DNA of 64,000 nt from Haliclona indistincta (taxonomy: Eukaryota > Porifera > Demospongiae > Haplosclerida > Chalinidae). Positions 1 through 11,405 of this stretch are shown here, piece after piece (the first letter of the stretch is position 1; each line of letters begins with the position of its first letter). The DNA is taken from positions 78,438 to 142,437 of the forward strand of contig OZ024788.1 in NCBI GenBank assembly GCA_964017065.1, written 5' to 3'. Below the pieces are notes generated by a model. The model was not told the origin of the DNA. It ran no database searches and saw only the letters and a list, made by a program, of their open reading frames with translations. The translations under genes and the position numbers were made by a program.

Positions 1-1013
1 CTACAGTAATAACCCACAGCACTCTATAGCTACAGTAATAACCCACAGCCCTCTATAGCTACAGTAATAACCCACAGCACTCTATAGCTACAGTAATAAC
101 CCACAGCCCTCTATAGCTACAGTAATAACCCACAGCACTCTATAGCTACAGTAATAACCCACAGCACTCTATAGCTACAGTAATAACCCACAGCACTCTA
201 TAGCTACAGTAATAACCCACAGCACTCTATAGCTACAGTAATAACCCACAGCCCTCTATAGCTACAGTAATAACCCACAGCACTCTATAGCTACAGTAAT
301 AACCCACAGCACTCTATAGCTACAGTAATAACCCACAGCACTCTATAGCTACAGTAATAACCCACAGCACTCTATAGCTACAGTAATAACCCACAGCCCT
401 CTATAGCTACAGTAATAACCCACAGCACTCTATAGCTACAGTAATAACCCACAGCACTCTATAGCTACAGTAATAACCCACAGCACTATATAGCTACAGT
501 ATTAACCCACAGCACTCTATAGCTACAGTAATAACCCACAGCACTCTATAGCTACAGTAATAACCCACAGCACTCTATAGCTACAGTAATAACCCACAGC
601 CCTCTATAGCTACAGTAATAACCCACAGCCCTCTATAGCTACAGTAATAACCCACAGCACTCTATAGCTACAGTAATAACCCACAGCACTCTATAGCTAC
701 AGTAATAACCCACAGCCCTCTATAGCTACAGTAATAACCCACAGCACTCTATAGCTACAGTAATAACCCACAGCCCTCTATAGCTACAGTAATAACCCAC
801 AGCACTCTATAGCTACAGTAATAACCCACAGCACTCTATAGCTACAGTATTAACCCACAGCACTCTATAGCTACAGTAATAACCCACAGCACTATATAGC
901 TACAGTAATAACCCACAGCACTCTATAGCTACAATAATAACCCACAGCACTCTATAGCTACAGTAATAACCCACAGCACTCTATAGCTACAGTAATAACC
1001 CACAGCACTATAT
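1..1013. repeat. 29-bp minisatellite in a MICAL intron
   Basis: About 35 head-to-tail copies of a 29-bp unit (core ctacagtaataacccacag) run from the window edge to about 1013. Variants are few: cactc/ccctc, one cactata form and two taatta forms. The array lies just 3' of the last visible MICAL exon, so it is probably intronic. Short open frames across it are artefacts of the 29-bp period. Confidence 0.95.
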
Positions 1014-1061
1014 AGTAGAGTATAAGTAGAGTATAGTAGAGTAGCTAGAGTATTAATGTAC

Positions 1062-1208
1062 CTGAAGCAGTGTGTCCCCAACCAGACAGATGAAGAGATC
1101 CTTACCACTCCTACGAACAGCACGACACGAATACTCCGCTTGATATATTGATGTGAAATCAAACAGATCAACATCAGGAATACCCTTATGATTGAGCTGG
1201 AGTGAGTT

Positions 1209-1245
<37 letters not shown>

Positions 1246-3002
1246 GTGAGTGAGTGATTGAGTGAGCTAGCTACTACTCACAGCAAAGTCTAGTTGTGGC
1301 AGCTCAGTGGACCAATCGGCAGCTTCTCTGGCATAGTTATACATTGCGAGTGTATCTCTGTTACTGGGGGCTAGCAGCTGATAGGGGTCAGAGTAATCCT
1401 GTGAGATGACAGTGAAAGGTATGTTGGAACCATTGCCAGGGAATTAATTCCTGACTAATGGTCTAGTTGGAACTGCCCCCATAGCAGCAGCACAGGGTCC
1501 CAGCCCATAGTGCTGCAGACATTACACATAACCCACCTTCTTAAGCACTCCTTTCAACAGTAGACTCTCTTTCTTAGCCGTCATGATGAAATAATGTGTG
1601 TCGTCCTTGTAATACACGATGTTTTCAAGATCAATTCCAGTGTCGTTCTTTAATTGCTTGAAGAATGCTTGGTTGAATATGAAGGCTACTCCACTAATCT
1701 CTTCCACTGCTGCTTCTTGTTGGGTGCGATGGTTCTTGAAGTTAGCAGTAATGGCTAGTGCCAGCTTGGCTCTCAGCTCCTTGCGGTCGAACCCTGGTAT
1801 CTGTTGCCGCTTGCCCTCCGCTCCAACCAGGACGTGGAAATCAATATTATTAATCTCGTGTGAAGATGGATTGAAGGAGGCGTGCCAGCCGAGGGTAGCG
1901 CTGGGCTCACTGATCTTGAGGAACTCAACACCCACTATGAACCGCACCCCGACTATGAGAGCAACCTTCATGAGCATGGCTTGGAGCCGCTTGATACCTG
2001 CACAGAGAGAGAGGTAGAGAGTAGTGAGAGTATGTGAGGGTGATTCAGTGAAGGGTGTGTGATGGTGATTCAGTGAAGGGTGTGTGATGGTGACTAGGTG
2101 CAGAGGGTGAGTGTGTGATGGTGACTCAGTGCAGAGGGTGTGTGATGGTGACTAGGTGCAGAGGGTGAGTGTGTGATGGTGACTCAGTGCAGAGGGTGTG
2201 TGATGGTGACTAGGTGCAGAGGGTGAGTGTGTGATGGTGACTCAGTGCAGAGGGTGTGTGATGGTGACTAGGTGCAGAGGGTGAGTGTGTGATGGTGACT
2301 CAGTGCAGAGGGTGTGTGATGGTGACTAGGTGCAGAGGGTGAGTGATGGTGACTAGGTGCAGAGGGTGAGTGTGTGATGGTGACTCAGTGCAGAGGGTGA
2401 GTGTGTGATGGTGAGTGTGTGATGGTGACTAGGTGCAGGAAAGGGTGTGTGATGTTAGCATAAACATAGTTTAGTTTCACTAACAACAAGGCTCATCCTG
2501 TGACTACACTACAGTGTCACTCACTGATATGATCAATAGCTCCAGCACAGAATCCTCCATAGAACTTCTTCGCTCCCAATCGACGCAAATCATCGATAGT
2601 GCAAGGCCACAGGTGGAGCACGTTGTTACGGGAGAAGTACGGTCTCTTCTCGACCACCACGGCCTCGCATCCGAGTAGGGACAGCTCTATGGCGAGGCGC
2701 ATGCCTATGGGACCAGCGCCCACGATCAGCACGCGCCTACCAGCACACGCCGTCTGCCCGGCATACTCCTTCCTTCTCGCCTTCCCCGCTAGCATGTCCC
2801 ACAGTCCCTTCGCCTTCCAGTGGGTCAGCTTGGCTTGTAAGGTGGTGAACACGCCAAACCCATACTCCTCCTGGATGTCCAGCCGCGCCTTCAGACCAGC
2901 GAATGACTCTTGTATCTCTTCCAACGTGGCGGCTTTCTCGACAAAGTACGTGAAGAGATCTCCCTCGTCCATCCCCTCCAGCGGAGTGGAGGTCGTCGCC
3001 AT
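1062..3002 (-). CDS. MICAL: MICAL-type flavoprotein monooxygenase, N-terminal part (four exons, 3' end outside window)
   Basis: Exons, 5' to 3' on the minus strand: 2525-3002, 1537-1997, 1282-1398, 1062-1196. They join in phase to 397 residues. The first exon holds the FAD-binding Rossmann motif [20 protein letters not shown] and the MICAL signature [11 protein letters not shown], followed by [18 protein letters not shown]. Exon 2 carries [20 protein letters not shown], and exon 4 ends in LVGDTLLQ. This order matches the MICAL monooxygenase domain, which in known MICALs oxidises actin methionines with NADPH and depolymerises F-actin. The calponin-homology, LIM and C-terminal parts would lie to the left, outside the window. 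The ATG at 3002 starts about 90 residues before the Rossmann motif, which is normal for the family. The gene is divergent from MRPL57. Confidence 0.93.
2040..2440. repeat. Minisatellite in MICAL intron 1
   Basis: Irregular tandem copies of gtgatggtgactcagtgcag / gtgatggtgactaggtgcag units, with spacers gagggtgtgtgatg or gagggtgagtgtgtgatg, fill most of the intron between MICAL exons 1 and 2. The alternation gives a higher-order period of about 60 bp. Confidence 0.85.
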
Positions 3003-3826
<824 letters not shown>

Positions 3827-4232
3827 ATGTGGATCTCGCTGTTGTTGTTGAGTCGGCGCAGCACTCCTGGCAGGCAATGGACCGGCAAGCACAGGAGGAT
3901 ATGGAAGATGACTAAGACACGTAGAATGAAAGCTGCTAAACGACAAGAAGACGCTGAGAGGGTAAGCTAGCTAGCTCTCTAGATGTGACGTCTTCATGCA
4001 GTCACGTGATCTATAGGTAGTTCAGCTGTTGTCTAAGCCGTATATAACCCGTGAACAAGAGATGCATCATGCTGTGGAGAGGAGGCAGCTGTACGTCCCA
4101 AGGTTTGTACGCAAGAAGAAGGTGAAATGGATGAACAGACCAATACAGATCCCGTCAGTGGCACGACTGTTTGGAGAACAATACAACCAACAAGATAGAT
4201 ACTATAACAAGAAAGATGATAATAGCAGTTAA
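3827..4232 (+). CDS. MRPL57: Mitochondrial ribosomal protein mL63
   Basis: Two exons, 3827-3961 and 4026-4232, join in phase 0 to a 113-residue basic protein. The N-terminal segment TPGRQWTGKHRR matches the hallmark PGRQWIGKHRR of vertebrate MRP63/mL63, and SKPYITREQEMHHAVERR matches its central SMPYMTREQE block. Family members are about 100 residues long and sit in the large subunit of the mitochondrial ribosome. The first ATG (context caccATGt) was chosen because the conserved block starts 14 residues later. The stop lies only 45 bp from the stop of the convergent HORMAD gene. Confidence 0.9.
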
Positions 4233-4277
4233 TGGATGATAATATTGATGATAGTGATGATATGATGATAGGATGGG

Positions 4278-7200
4278 TTACACTAGAATGGTACGAGTAG
4301 CTACACTGGTCTTCCTCTTCTTACTCCTGGTCTCAGATGGATCCTGACTAGACGAGAGTTCAAATACCTCATCCTAGAGAGAGAGAGAGAGAGGAGGAGG
4401 GAGAGAGAGAGAGAGAGGAGGAGGAGGGAGGGAGAGAGAGAGGGGGGTGATTGGAGTGAGTCACTGCTAGCTATCTGATGCTGCTTACCGGTTCCATCAT
4501 GGAGCGTACTCTCTTGGCTGCTGTCCGTGGTGATCTCCTCACTGCTGGCTCAATACTCTCCTTCATCACTGCAGTGACTTGAGGCGGCACAGAGGAGGAT
4601 ACCTTCCCACGAGAACGTGACATAGCCTTGTCATGGGAACGAGGCGGTACAGAGGAAGATGGCTTATCATGGGAGAGTGAGGAAGATGGCTTATCATGGG
4701 AGAGAGAGGAGGCCGCCTTGTCATGGGAGAGAGAGGAGGCCGCCTTGTCATGGGAGAGAGAGGAGGCCGCCTTGTCATGGGAGAGAGAGGAGGCCGCCTT
4801 GTCATGGGAGAGAGAGGAGGCCGCCTTGTCATGGGAGAGAGAGGAGGTCGCCTTGTCATGGGAGAGAGAGGAGGCCGCCTTGTCATGGGAGAGAGAGGAG
4901 GCCGCCTTGTCATGGGAGAGAGAGGAGGCCGCCTTGTCATGGGAGAGAGAGGAGCTTGCTTTATCGTGTCTTTGTGGTAGAGAGGATTCCTTCTCGTGGT
5001 GAGAGAGAGCGAGAGATGAAGTCTTCCTGGTGATGCTATCAACATACTGCTGTAGATCAGATCATCAGTACAGTATAATGTTGATACAGTATATACCTCA
5101 GTGGCTCTGTTGCAGTACTTGTCTATAGCCTCCATAATGCTGGTCTTGTTCACTATCTTGCCCAGTCTGTAATATCACAACACAGCTACTGATGATGATA
5201 CTATTGTCATTGCCGCTCGGCAATGAAGCACCTAAGGTGCAGATGCCTCGGTGGAATGACACTATCCACCATTCTACAAACACGGCAACTGCAGATGCAT
5301 GTATACACGATTTTTGTATAGCCTTGTACACAACTGGCCTTGTACAGCAATTTATCACAAAGCAGTGCTAACCACAATTCAACTGGGCGTGTCTACAGTG
5401 TTTAGTGCATAGTGAACAGCAACACTGGACATGCTTCAGCAACACAGTAACTCCAGCTATAATGCTATAGCAGAACATGGCAAGCAAGCTGTGATGCAGT
5501 ATTCAAAAGTCACAAGCAGATGCTGCAGGAATTTTAGTTAAGCAATCAGAAGCCAACATTGCTGACCACATTGTGTGATTATTAAACTGGGCGTGCCTAC
5601 AATGTCAGTATGCCAGTGAGTGAGTACAGTGGTTTCAAAGCAGAAGTAACACGTTTTCTTACGTTGACCAATCGAAACGCGCTTCAATTCTCTGATGCAG
5701 GCCCGCATGTGACCAGCCATGTTTGATTGGGCAACGTATTATTTCCGCTTTGACTGTGGCGTTGCAAGATCTCTTCAAACCACTGTAGCTTACCATACCA
5801 ACTTATTCGCACAGTTTTTTTCGGGCCTGCGCTGTAGTATAAATCTCACCTTCGAGCTACTAGGCAGTCTGCTGTGGGTAGTTTTGTTTTCGGAGAAGTC
5901 CTGATCGTCAGCAAAAGCCATCGAGGTGAGCAAACCATGCCATAACTCTAGAACGGAGCTTTGCATCGAACTTTCGCTAATTCAAAATCGAGATGATATC
6001 TAGTTCTACCTGTATTGCTAGTTTCAGCGGTTAATTTTCAGCATGCGCTGCAAAATAGGTATAACAGACAGACAACACGATTATAGTATGCCTCGTGGCT
6101 CTGCCCACAGATGCATAATGATAATGTAGGGATAAACGCAAATTAAGATGGTGCCTACTCATCACTCACTAACCTACTCACCATCTCACTCACTGACATC
6201 CACTCCCTCACCCAGGCCACTCCCTCACTCACCCAGGCCACTCACTCCCTCACTCACTCACCTCTTTTGTTTGACTGGTTGCCTCACATACCCTTCTCTC
6301 TCCATCCTGCTCACTATATCTTGAGCTGCTAGTGTATCAATACCTACATCAGCCACTCATCATCATCATCATGTAGTACAGTGACTCACTAACCTAGTCT
6401 CTTAACTAGTCCAGTGATCTGTATTCTTGATCTCTCAGAGCACACACTCAATGCTCGTCTCCACAAGCACACACTCCTAACCTCCTCAACACTCAATGAT
6501 GGGTCAGTACATGGCTCTCCCTTCACCTGCCATGAGCCATCACTAACAGGTAGCCCACCATGATGACACACCTTAGCACACTGCTCACAGACATGTAGCT
6601 GAGGTACCTGGCTCTCATGAAGCAGACCAAAGCAGACAGCATGCTGCCATTTATCACAGTAGCCACACAACACCATCAGCCCATCATCCTAGCACATGAT
6701 GATATAATGTGTGCCGTATTCAATATGTGTGTTCACCTCATCTAGACCACATGGGCATCGCACTATAGTATCATCAATATCATGAGCTGCTTCTATTGAA
6801 CACATAACATCACAGTACCATCGATCATCACTACTGACCTTCACTAGGTAGATCAGCTACTGGAGGCTCTGGACCAGCTAGTATAGTGGGATCATGGGGA
6901 TGACACTAGCTCACTCACTCTCCCTCTCTCTCTCACTCACCAGCAGGTGGTGCAGCGCTATAGTCCAGTGGTGGTGACGGTGGTGCCTCCTCATCATGGT
7001 GCCGCCTCACCTGCTCCACTCCTCCCACATCCTCCTCATCAAATGATACAAATTGATGACACTTTGACCGTACCCTCAGCTTCACACTACAGCACAACAC
7101 AAGTATGAGAGGAAGCTAGTCTCAGCTAATGAGCTCCTTACCTGTGGAATGGCTGAAGACAAAGTTACCATCACAATACTACCATGCAGTACTATATGAC

Positions 7201-7356
7201 TCACTGTATTAACTTCTCCTGCATTGATGTTGAGAGGATCAGCTTTGAACAACAGTTCATCCATATCTGACGGCTACAGAAGAGAAGAATATAACACAGC
7301 TAGCACATATACACATGTACCTTGAACCCAGGCGGCTCATAGTCAGGTGGAGTCAC

Positions 7357-7436
<80 letters not shown>

Positions 7437-7445
7437 GAGAGGGGG

Positions 7446-7476
<31 letters not shown>

Positions 7477-7526
7477 GAGAGGGGGAGAGAGGGAGAGAGA
7501 GAGACAGAGAGAGAGAGAAAGAGAGG

Positions 7527-7560
<34 letters not shown>

Positions 7561-8502
7561 GAGAGGGACTGACAACAGATGTACAGTAACTAACCATCAT
7601 CATAGTAGGACAGGTTCATCGTCATGGTTACATCATCGGGCAGTGGGCGGAGTGTCTGAGTCAGCACCACTATAGTGCTGTGGAGGGTGTGTGGTCACTG
7701 TACTGTAGTAGGTGTGGTCATACCGTAGCATCTTGATAGTTGCCTTGCGTGTCTCAGCAGTAGTGTTAGCGCTGGTTAGCTTGTTACCATTACGATATAT
7801 TGACATGTTGCTCTCATGATTATTAGTATAGCTAAACTATAGTGGAGATAATTATAAGGATTATTAGTATAGCTAAACTATAGCGGAGATATAAGGATTA
7901 TTAGTATAGCTAAACTATAGTGGAGATATAAAGATTTGAAACATTCACGCAGTGCAATGAACAAAAATTGCACAATTGGAGGTTTTGAATGATCAAGTAC
8001 GTACAGCAGAGTTCAAGATAACATGAAGAAGTTTAAAATGTACTAAACTACACAGACACCATTTCTGACTGCACTAACCTTGAAGGTGTAGGCCTCAACT
8101 ATGTTCTATAGAGAGCAATGAAACTAGTACATTAGTCAGTACATCACTCACCTCAGCATCACATGTGTCCTTGTATATAGCCAGGACTATATTCTGTAAC
8201 TACACACACCATTACTGTCAACTGACACACACGGTCACTCACATAGTGCTTCTCAAGAGCATCAAAGCATCCCTTTACCCTGAGAGAGACCATGGTGGAG
8301 CCAGCAGGGAGACTAGTATAGCTACTTACCACTTGATGACCTGACAGGCACCAGGACAAGCACTATCATCACACAGTATCTTGAGATTTAGGTCTATACA
8401 CAGAGGCGCACTAGAGGGGTGGAGCAACATTACACAGTATACCTTCTAGACAGCGATCTCCGAATGCATGCTCAGGAAATATCGCCCTGTGAGGAGAGTA
8501 CA

Positions 8503-8551
<49 letters not shown>

Positions 8552-8809
8552 CCTCAGATAAGCAATGTTAGATATCTGTAGGTAGAATAAGATACTAGTA
8601 ACCAGACCACAGCTAGCACAGTACTCTACTGACCGCTACAGCTAATAGCTTCTTGACAAATAGTGTGGACTGCTGCTCCTTGACTTGTTCTGCTGGGAAT
8701 ATCCTGGACCACTGCGACCAGGAGTATATGGTGCTATTATTCACACGATACACTAGTTGCTTACGCTCCCAGTCGCCTCCTTGGGTCGACTCATTGTAGC
8801 AGTAGCCAT
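4278..8809 (-). CDS. HORMAD1: Meiotic HORMA-domain protein with PHD, winged-helix and C-terminal closure motif
   Basis: Twenty exons (8765-8809, 8634-8711, 8553-8575, 8443-8486, 8330-8393, 8243-8279, 8152-8193, 8079-8105, 7724-7836, 7595-7677, 7321-7355, 7142-7273, 6941-7079, 6839-6877, 6737-6792, 6394-6688, 6262-6328, 5097-5166, 4489-5049, 4278-4373) total 2046 nt and encode 681 residues in frame. Residues 16-240 are a HORMA domain: [25 protein letters not shown], and [12 protein letters not shown], nearly identical to human HORMAD1. Residues about 310-365 form a PHD finger (CPCGLDE, then [17 protein letters not shown] and CEQCAK), followed by a winged-helix-like segment to about 463. Exon 19 carries tandem nine-residue HDKAASSLS repeats. 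The tail [19 protein letters not shown] resembles the HORMAD1 closure motif. HORMADs coat meiotic chromosome axes and control recombination. The gene could be HORMAD1 or an ancestor of HORMAD1 and HORMAD2. The start was chosen because MATATMSRP fits the family N terminus. Confidence 0.9.
4680..4960 (-). repeat. 27-bp coding minisatellite in HORMAD exon 19
   Basis: About ten copies of a 27-bp unit preserve the reading frame and encode HDKAASSLS, with HDKPSSSLS and HDKASSSLS at the edges. The repeat builds a Ser/Lys-rich, probably disordered linker between the winged-helix region and the C-terminal closure motif. Copies are nearly identical in DNA, so copy number is probably polymorphic. Confidence 0.85.
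5222..6118 (-). mobile_element. Non-autonomous Helentron-like element, copy A, in HORMAD intron 17
   Basis: On the minus strand the 5' end reads TTATGCATCTGTGGGCAGAG and folds back on CACGAGGCATA. The 3' end has CCACCGAGGCAT followed by the hairpin GCACCTTAGGTGC. The same ends and internal blocks, such as cacaattcaactgggcgtgt, occur at 23263-23990 and 63162-63937. The 5' terminus has substitutions, so this is the oldest-looking copy. It contains no protein gene of its own. Extra sequence between about 5400 and 5900 is not shared with the other copies. Confidence 0.7.
6942..7570. repeat. GA-rich microsatellite in a HORMAD intron (7359-7567)
   Basis: An interrupted GA/GGGA tract fills 7359-7567, directly 5' (in gene sense) of the 35-bp exon 7321-7355. 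In the sense strand it forms a CT polypyrimidine tract leading to the acceptor tgcag. Arginine/glutamate and serine/leucine frames across it are not genes. Confidence 0.8.
7800..7928 (-). repeat. Tandem triplication of a 3' splice site (HORMAD exon 9)
   Basis: A unit of about 38 bp containing polypyrimidine, tatag and the first exon bases tttagctatactaataat is present three times. Only the copy nearest the exon continues into the conserved TFK/FSYTNN reading frame. The outermost copy, if spliced, reaches a stop within 14 codons, and the middle copy shifts the frame. Confidence 0.75.
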
Positions 8810-9250
8810 CTTTGACTGCGCAGCTGCACTTTCCCGCGCGACACACAATAACGTCACAATAAGCGCGCCAATTTCAAACACTTGTTTAGTGGAACGAACC
8901 AGGAATGTTAAAACTTAAAAACAGTTTGCGTCAATAAAAGTTTGTGTACAAATATATATATATGAGTTGTGATAATGAAAATTGCACAACAATGAAGTGA
9001 CAGTACTGTGTGTGAGGCATCATCTACTGACCTAGCTACAGTGTCTGGTTATATAAACAGCACAGGTAGTATGTCAACAGACACTGTTACAATGATAAAC
9101 AAATAGTTGTTAGTTTCACTGGAATCCACAACATCACAGCTATCATAATATAACACTACAGTGTTATATCATAATAATAGCACTATTGTGACGTGTATAG
9201 AGTGCCTCCTCGCTGCTGTACAAGAGAGAGAGAGAGAGTGTTGTGAAACC
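8810..9250. promoter_or_regulatory. Divergent promoter region HORMAD / tetraspanin
   Basis: The region holds the upstream sequences of both genes. It has a GC-rich patch (gcgcgacacac and aagcgcgcc) next to the HORMAD start and an AT-rich stretch (atatatatat at 8950) further out. No other gene was found. Confidence 0.4.
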
Positions 9251-10795
9251 ATGAAGAAGGATACAGCAGGATCAGCAGACAGGGGTGGTAGATGCTGCAA
9301 GAACTGTGTATGGGAGATGATGAGATGTGTTCTACTGCTACTAAATGCCGTCATGTTTGTAAGCAAGCTATAGTAACCCATGTTGGTTTATACCTAGTGC
9401 CTTCAGGTGTTTGGTAGTATGGTGCTATCCACAGGTATATATCTGATAGTGTCTGGTAACAACCTGTCCACTGTGACTGGCACCAGTACCTTCAGTGGAG
9501 CTGCTGTACTGATAGTGGGCGGGACAGTGGTGGCATTGGTAGCTCTCATTGGAGTGATGGCAGCAGCAAGCCTATCATGGCAGCTGCTACTGACAGTGAG
9601 CTAGTAATACTGTGTGACTAGTGAGTGAGTGAGTGTCTCTACCTGCCCAGTATAATGTGATACTAACCCTGTGGATCATATTGGAAGCGGTTGGTGTCAT
9701 TCTGGCTATAGCCTTCCAAGCAACTCTGGTGAGCTGGCTGGTGAATAGCTGGCTAGTATCTGAGTGTTGCTACTGTAGGTAGAACACATGGTCCAGCAGA
9801 CTAGAGGAGCTATATCAGGTTACAGGTTACCGACCAGCAGTGGATACTCACGGGACGACAATAACTTCATTGATTTCCTACAAAGCAATGTCAGTATATA
9901 CAGCTCAATATCACTCATTGATCTCTCAATATCACTCATTGACCTCTCAATATCACTCATTGATCTCTCAATATCACTCATTGACCTCTCAATATCACTC
10001 ATTGATCTCTCAATATCACTCATTGACCTCTCAATATCACTCATTGATCACTCAATATCACTCATTGATCTCTCAATATCACTCATTGATCACTCAGTAT
10101 CACTCATTGATCTCTCAATATCACTCATTGACCTCTCAATATCACTCATTGACCTCTCAATATCACTCATTGACCTCTCAATATCACTCATTGATCTCTC
10201 AATATCACTCATTGATCTCTCTCCTCTCTTAGTTCACATGCTGCGGTGTTAGTGGTCCAGAGGATTGGGAGAACACTCTTTATGTCAACACCACTCACTC
10301 ATTCCCTACAAGCTGTGCATGTTTGCTGCCGACAGACACCCAGACACGCTGTGAACTAGTGTTCTCAACTACAGCCAGTGCTAGCTTCCTGGTCTGGAAT
10401 CAGGTATGGGAACCAGTCAACTGTTGACGCTATGCATGGGCCGACCAGATCAAATATTCAAAATTAGTTTCCTTGTTTCAAGACAATAATACCTGTAGTC
10501 ATATAGTGGGATACTCCCTTTAACAGGAACAGCATTCTAGCTATTATAGCTTCATAACCACAGCTGTCCCACATGCAGGGATGCAATCAATCCATCACTA
10601 CACTCATTGGGTCATACACTAATGCATTCATTGGAGCAGGAGTGGGCGTGGCAGTGATACAGGTGACCACACCCAGTATAGTGTGTTCCTCATTATACCA
10701 TACTATAGATCGTGTCTCTAGTGATAGCAGTGATGCTATGTGCATGCATCAAGCACAAGACAGCCAAGAGGAAGACCCTGGACATTAGCAAGTGA
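9251..10795 (+). CDS. Tetraspanin
   Basis: Seven exons (9251-9358, 9407-9595, 9651-9728, 9779-9889, 10233-10403, 10579-10662, 10709-10795) give 828 nt and 275 residues. Four membrane segments are visible: CVLLLLNAVMFVFGSMVL, AAVLIVGGTVVALVALIGVM, VILTLWIILEAVGVILAIAF and FIGAGVGVAVIQIVSLVIAV. Between TM3 and TM4 lies a large extracellular loop with the diagnostic FTCCGVSGPEDW motif and further paired cysteines (SCACLLP, RCEL, GC). A juxtamembrane Cys pair (RCCKNC) before TM1 could be palmitoylated. Tetraspanins organise membrane microdomains. The subtype cannot be assigned. Intron 4, which interrupts the large loop just before the CCG motif, contains a 21-bp minisatellite. Confidence 0.92.
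9903..10222. repeat. 21-bp minisatellite in tetraspanin intron 4
   Basis: About 15 copies of aatatcactcattgatctct(c), alternating gatct/gacct/gatca variants, fill the intron up to its acceptor. Because 21 is a multiple of three, several frames stay open across it. They have no other support. Confidence 0.9.
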
Positions 10796-10954
10796 TTAGC
10801 ATAGTGTTTACTATGAACATATGGCACATGTTGTACAGGCAATTATGCAATCATGTATTCCAGGAATTTCAGTACACAGTAACCATAGCAACTAGACATA
10901 CAGTACATGTGAGATCATAGCCATGTAGTGAGACTGAGTGAGTGAGAGGATGGT

Positions 10955-11273
<319 letters not shown>

Positions 11274-11405
11274 TTACATGCACTTAGTCTATACTAGTTC
11301 CGCCCACTACATTGCTGTTCTCTACCGCATTCCAACACACCGGGACGTTATATCAGACGTGTTGACTAGCTAATCAGCCACCAGCCCGCTCCAGGTGCCG
11401 CCATC

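Noticed and set aside
1..1013. CRISPR-like look of the 29-bp array
   Set aside because: There are no unique spacers; units are contiguous, and the locus is in an animal gene.
4628..5033. Plus-strand frames with SWEREEAAL or HGRERRPPC repeats
   Set aside because: These are shadows of the HORMAD exon on the minus strand, whose frame is fixed by splice phases on both sides.
5222..6118. Copy A interpreted as a gene because of short open frames
   Set aside because: The frames are not conserved in copies B and C and lie within the element boundaries.
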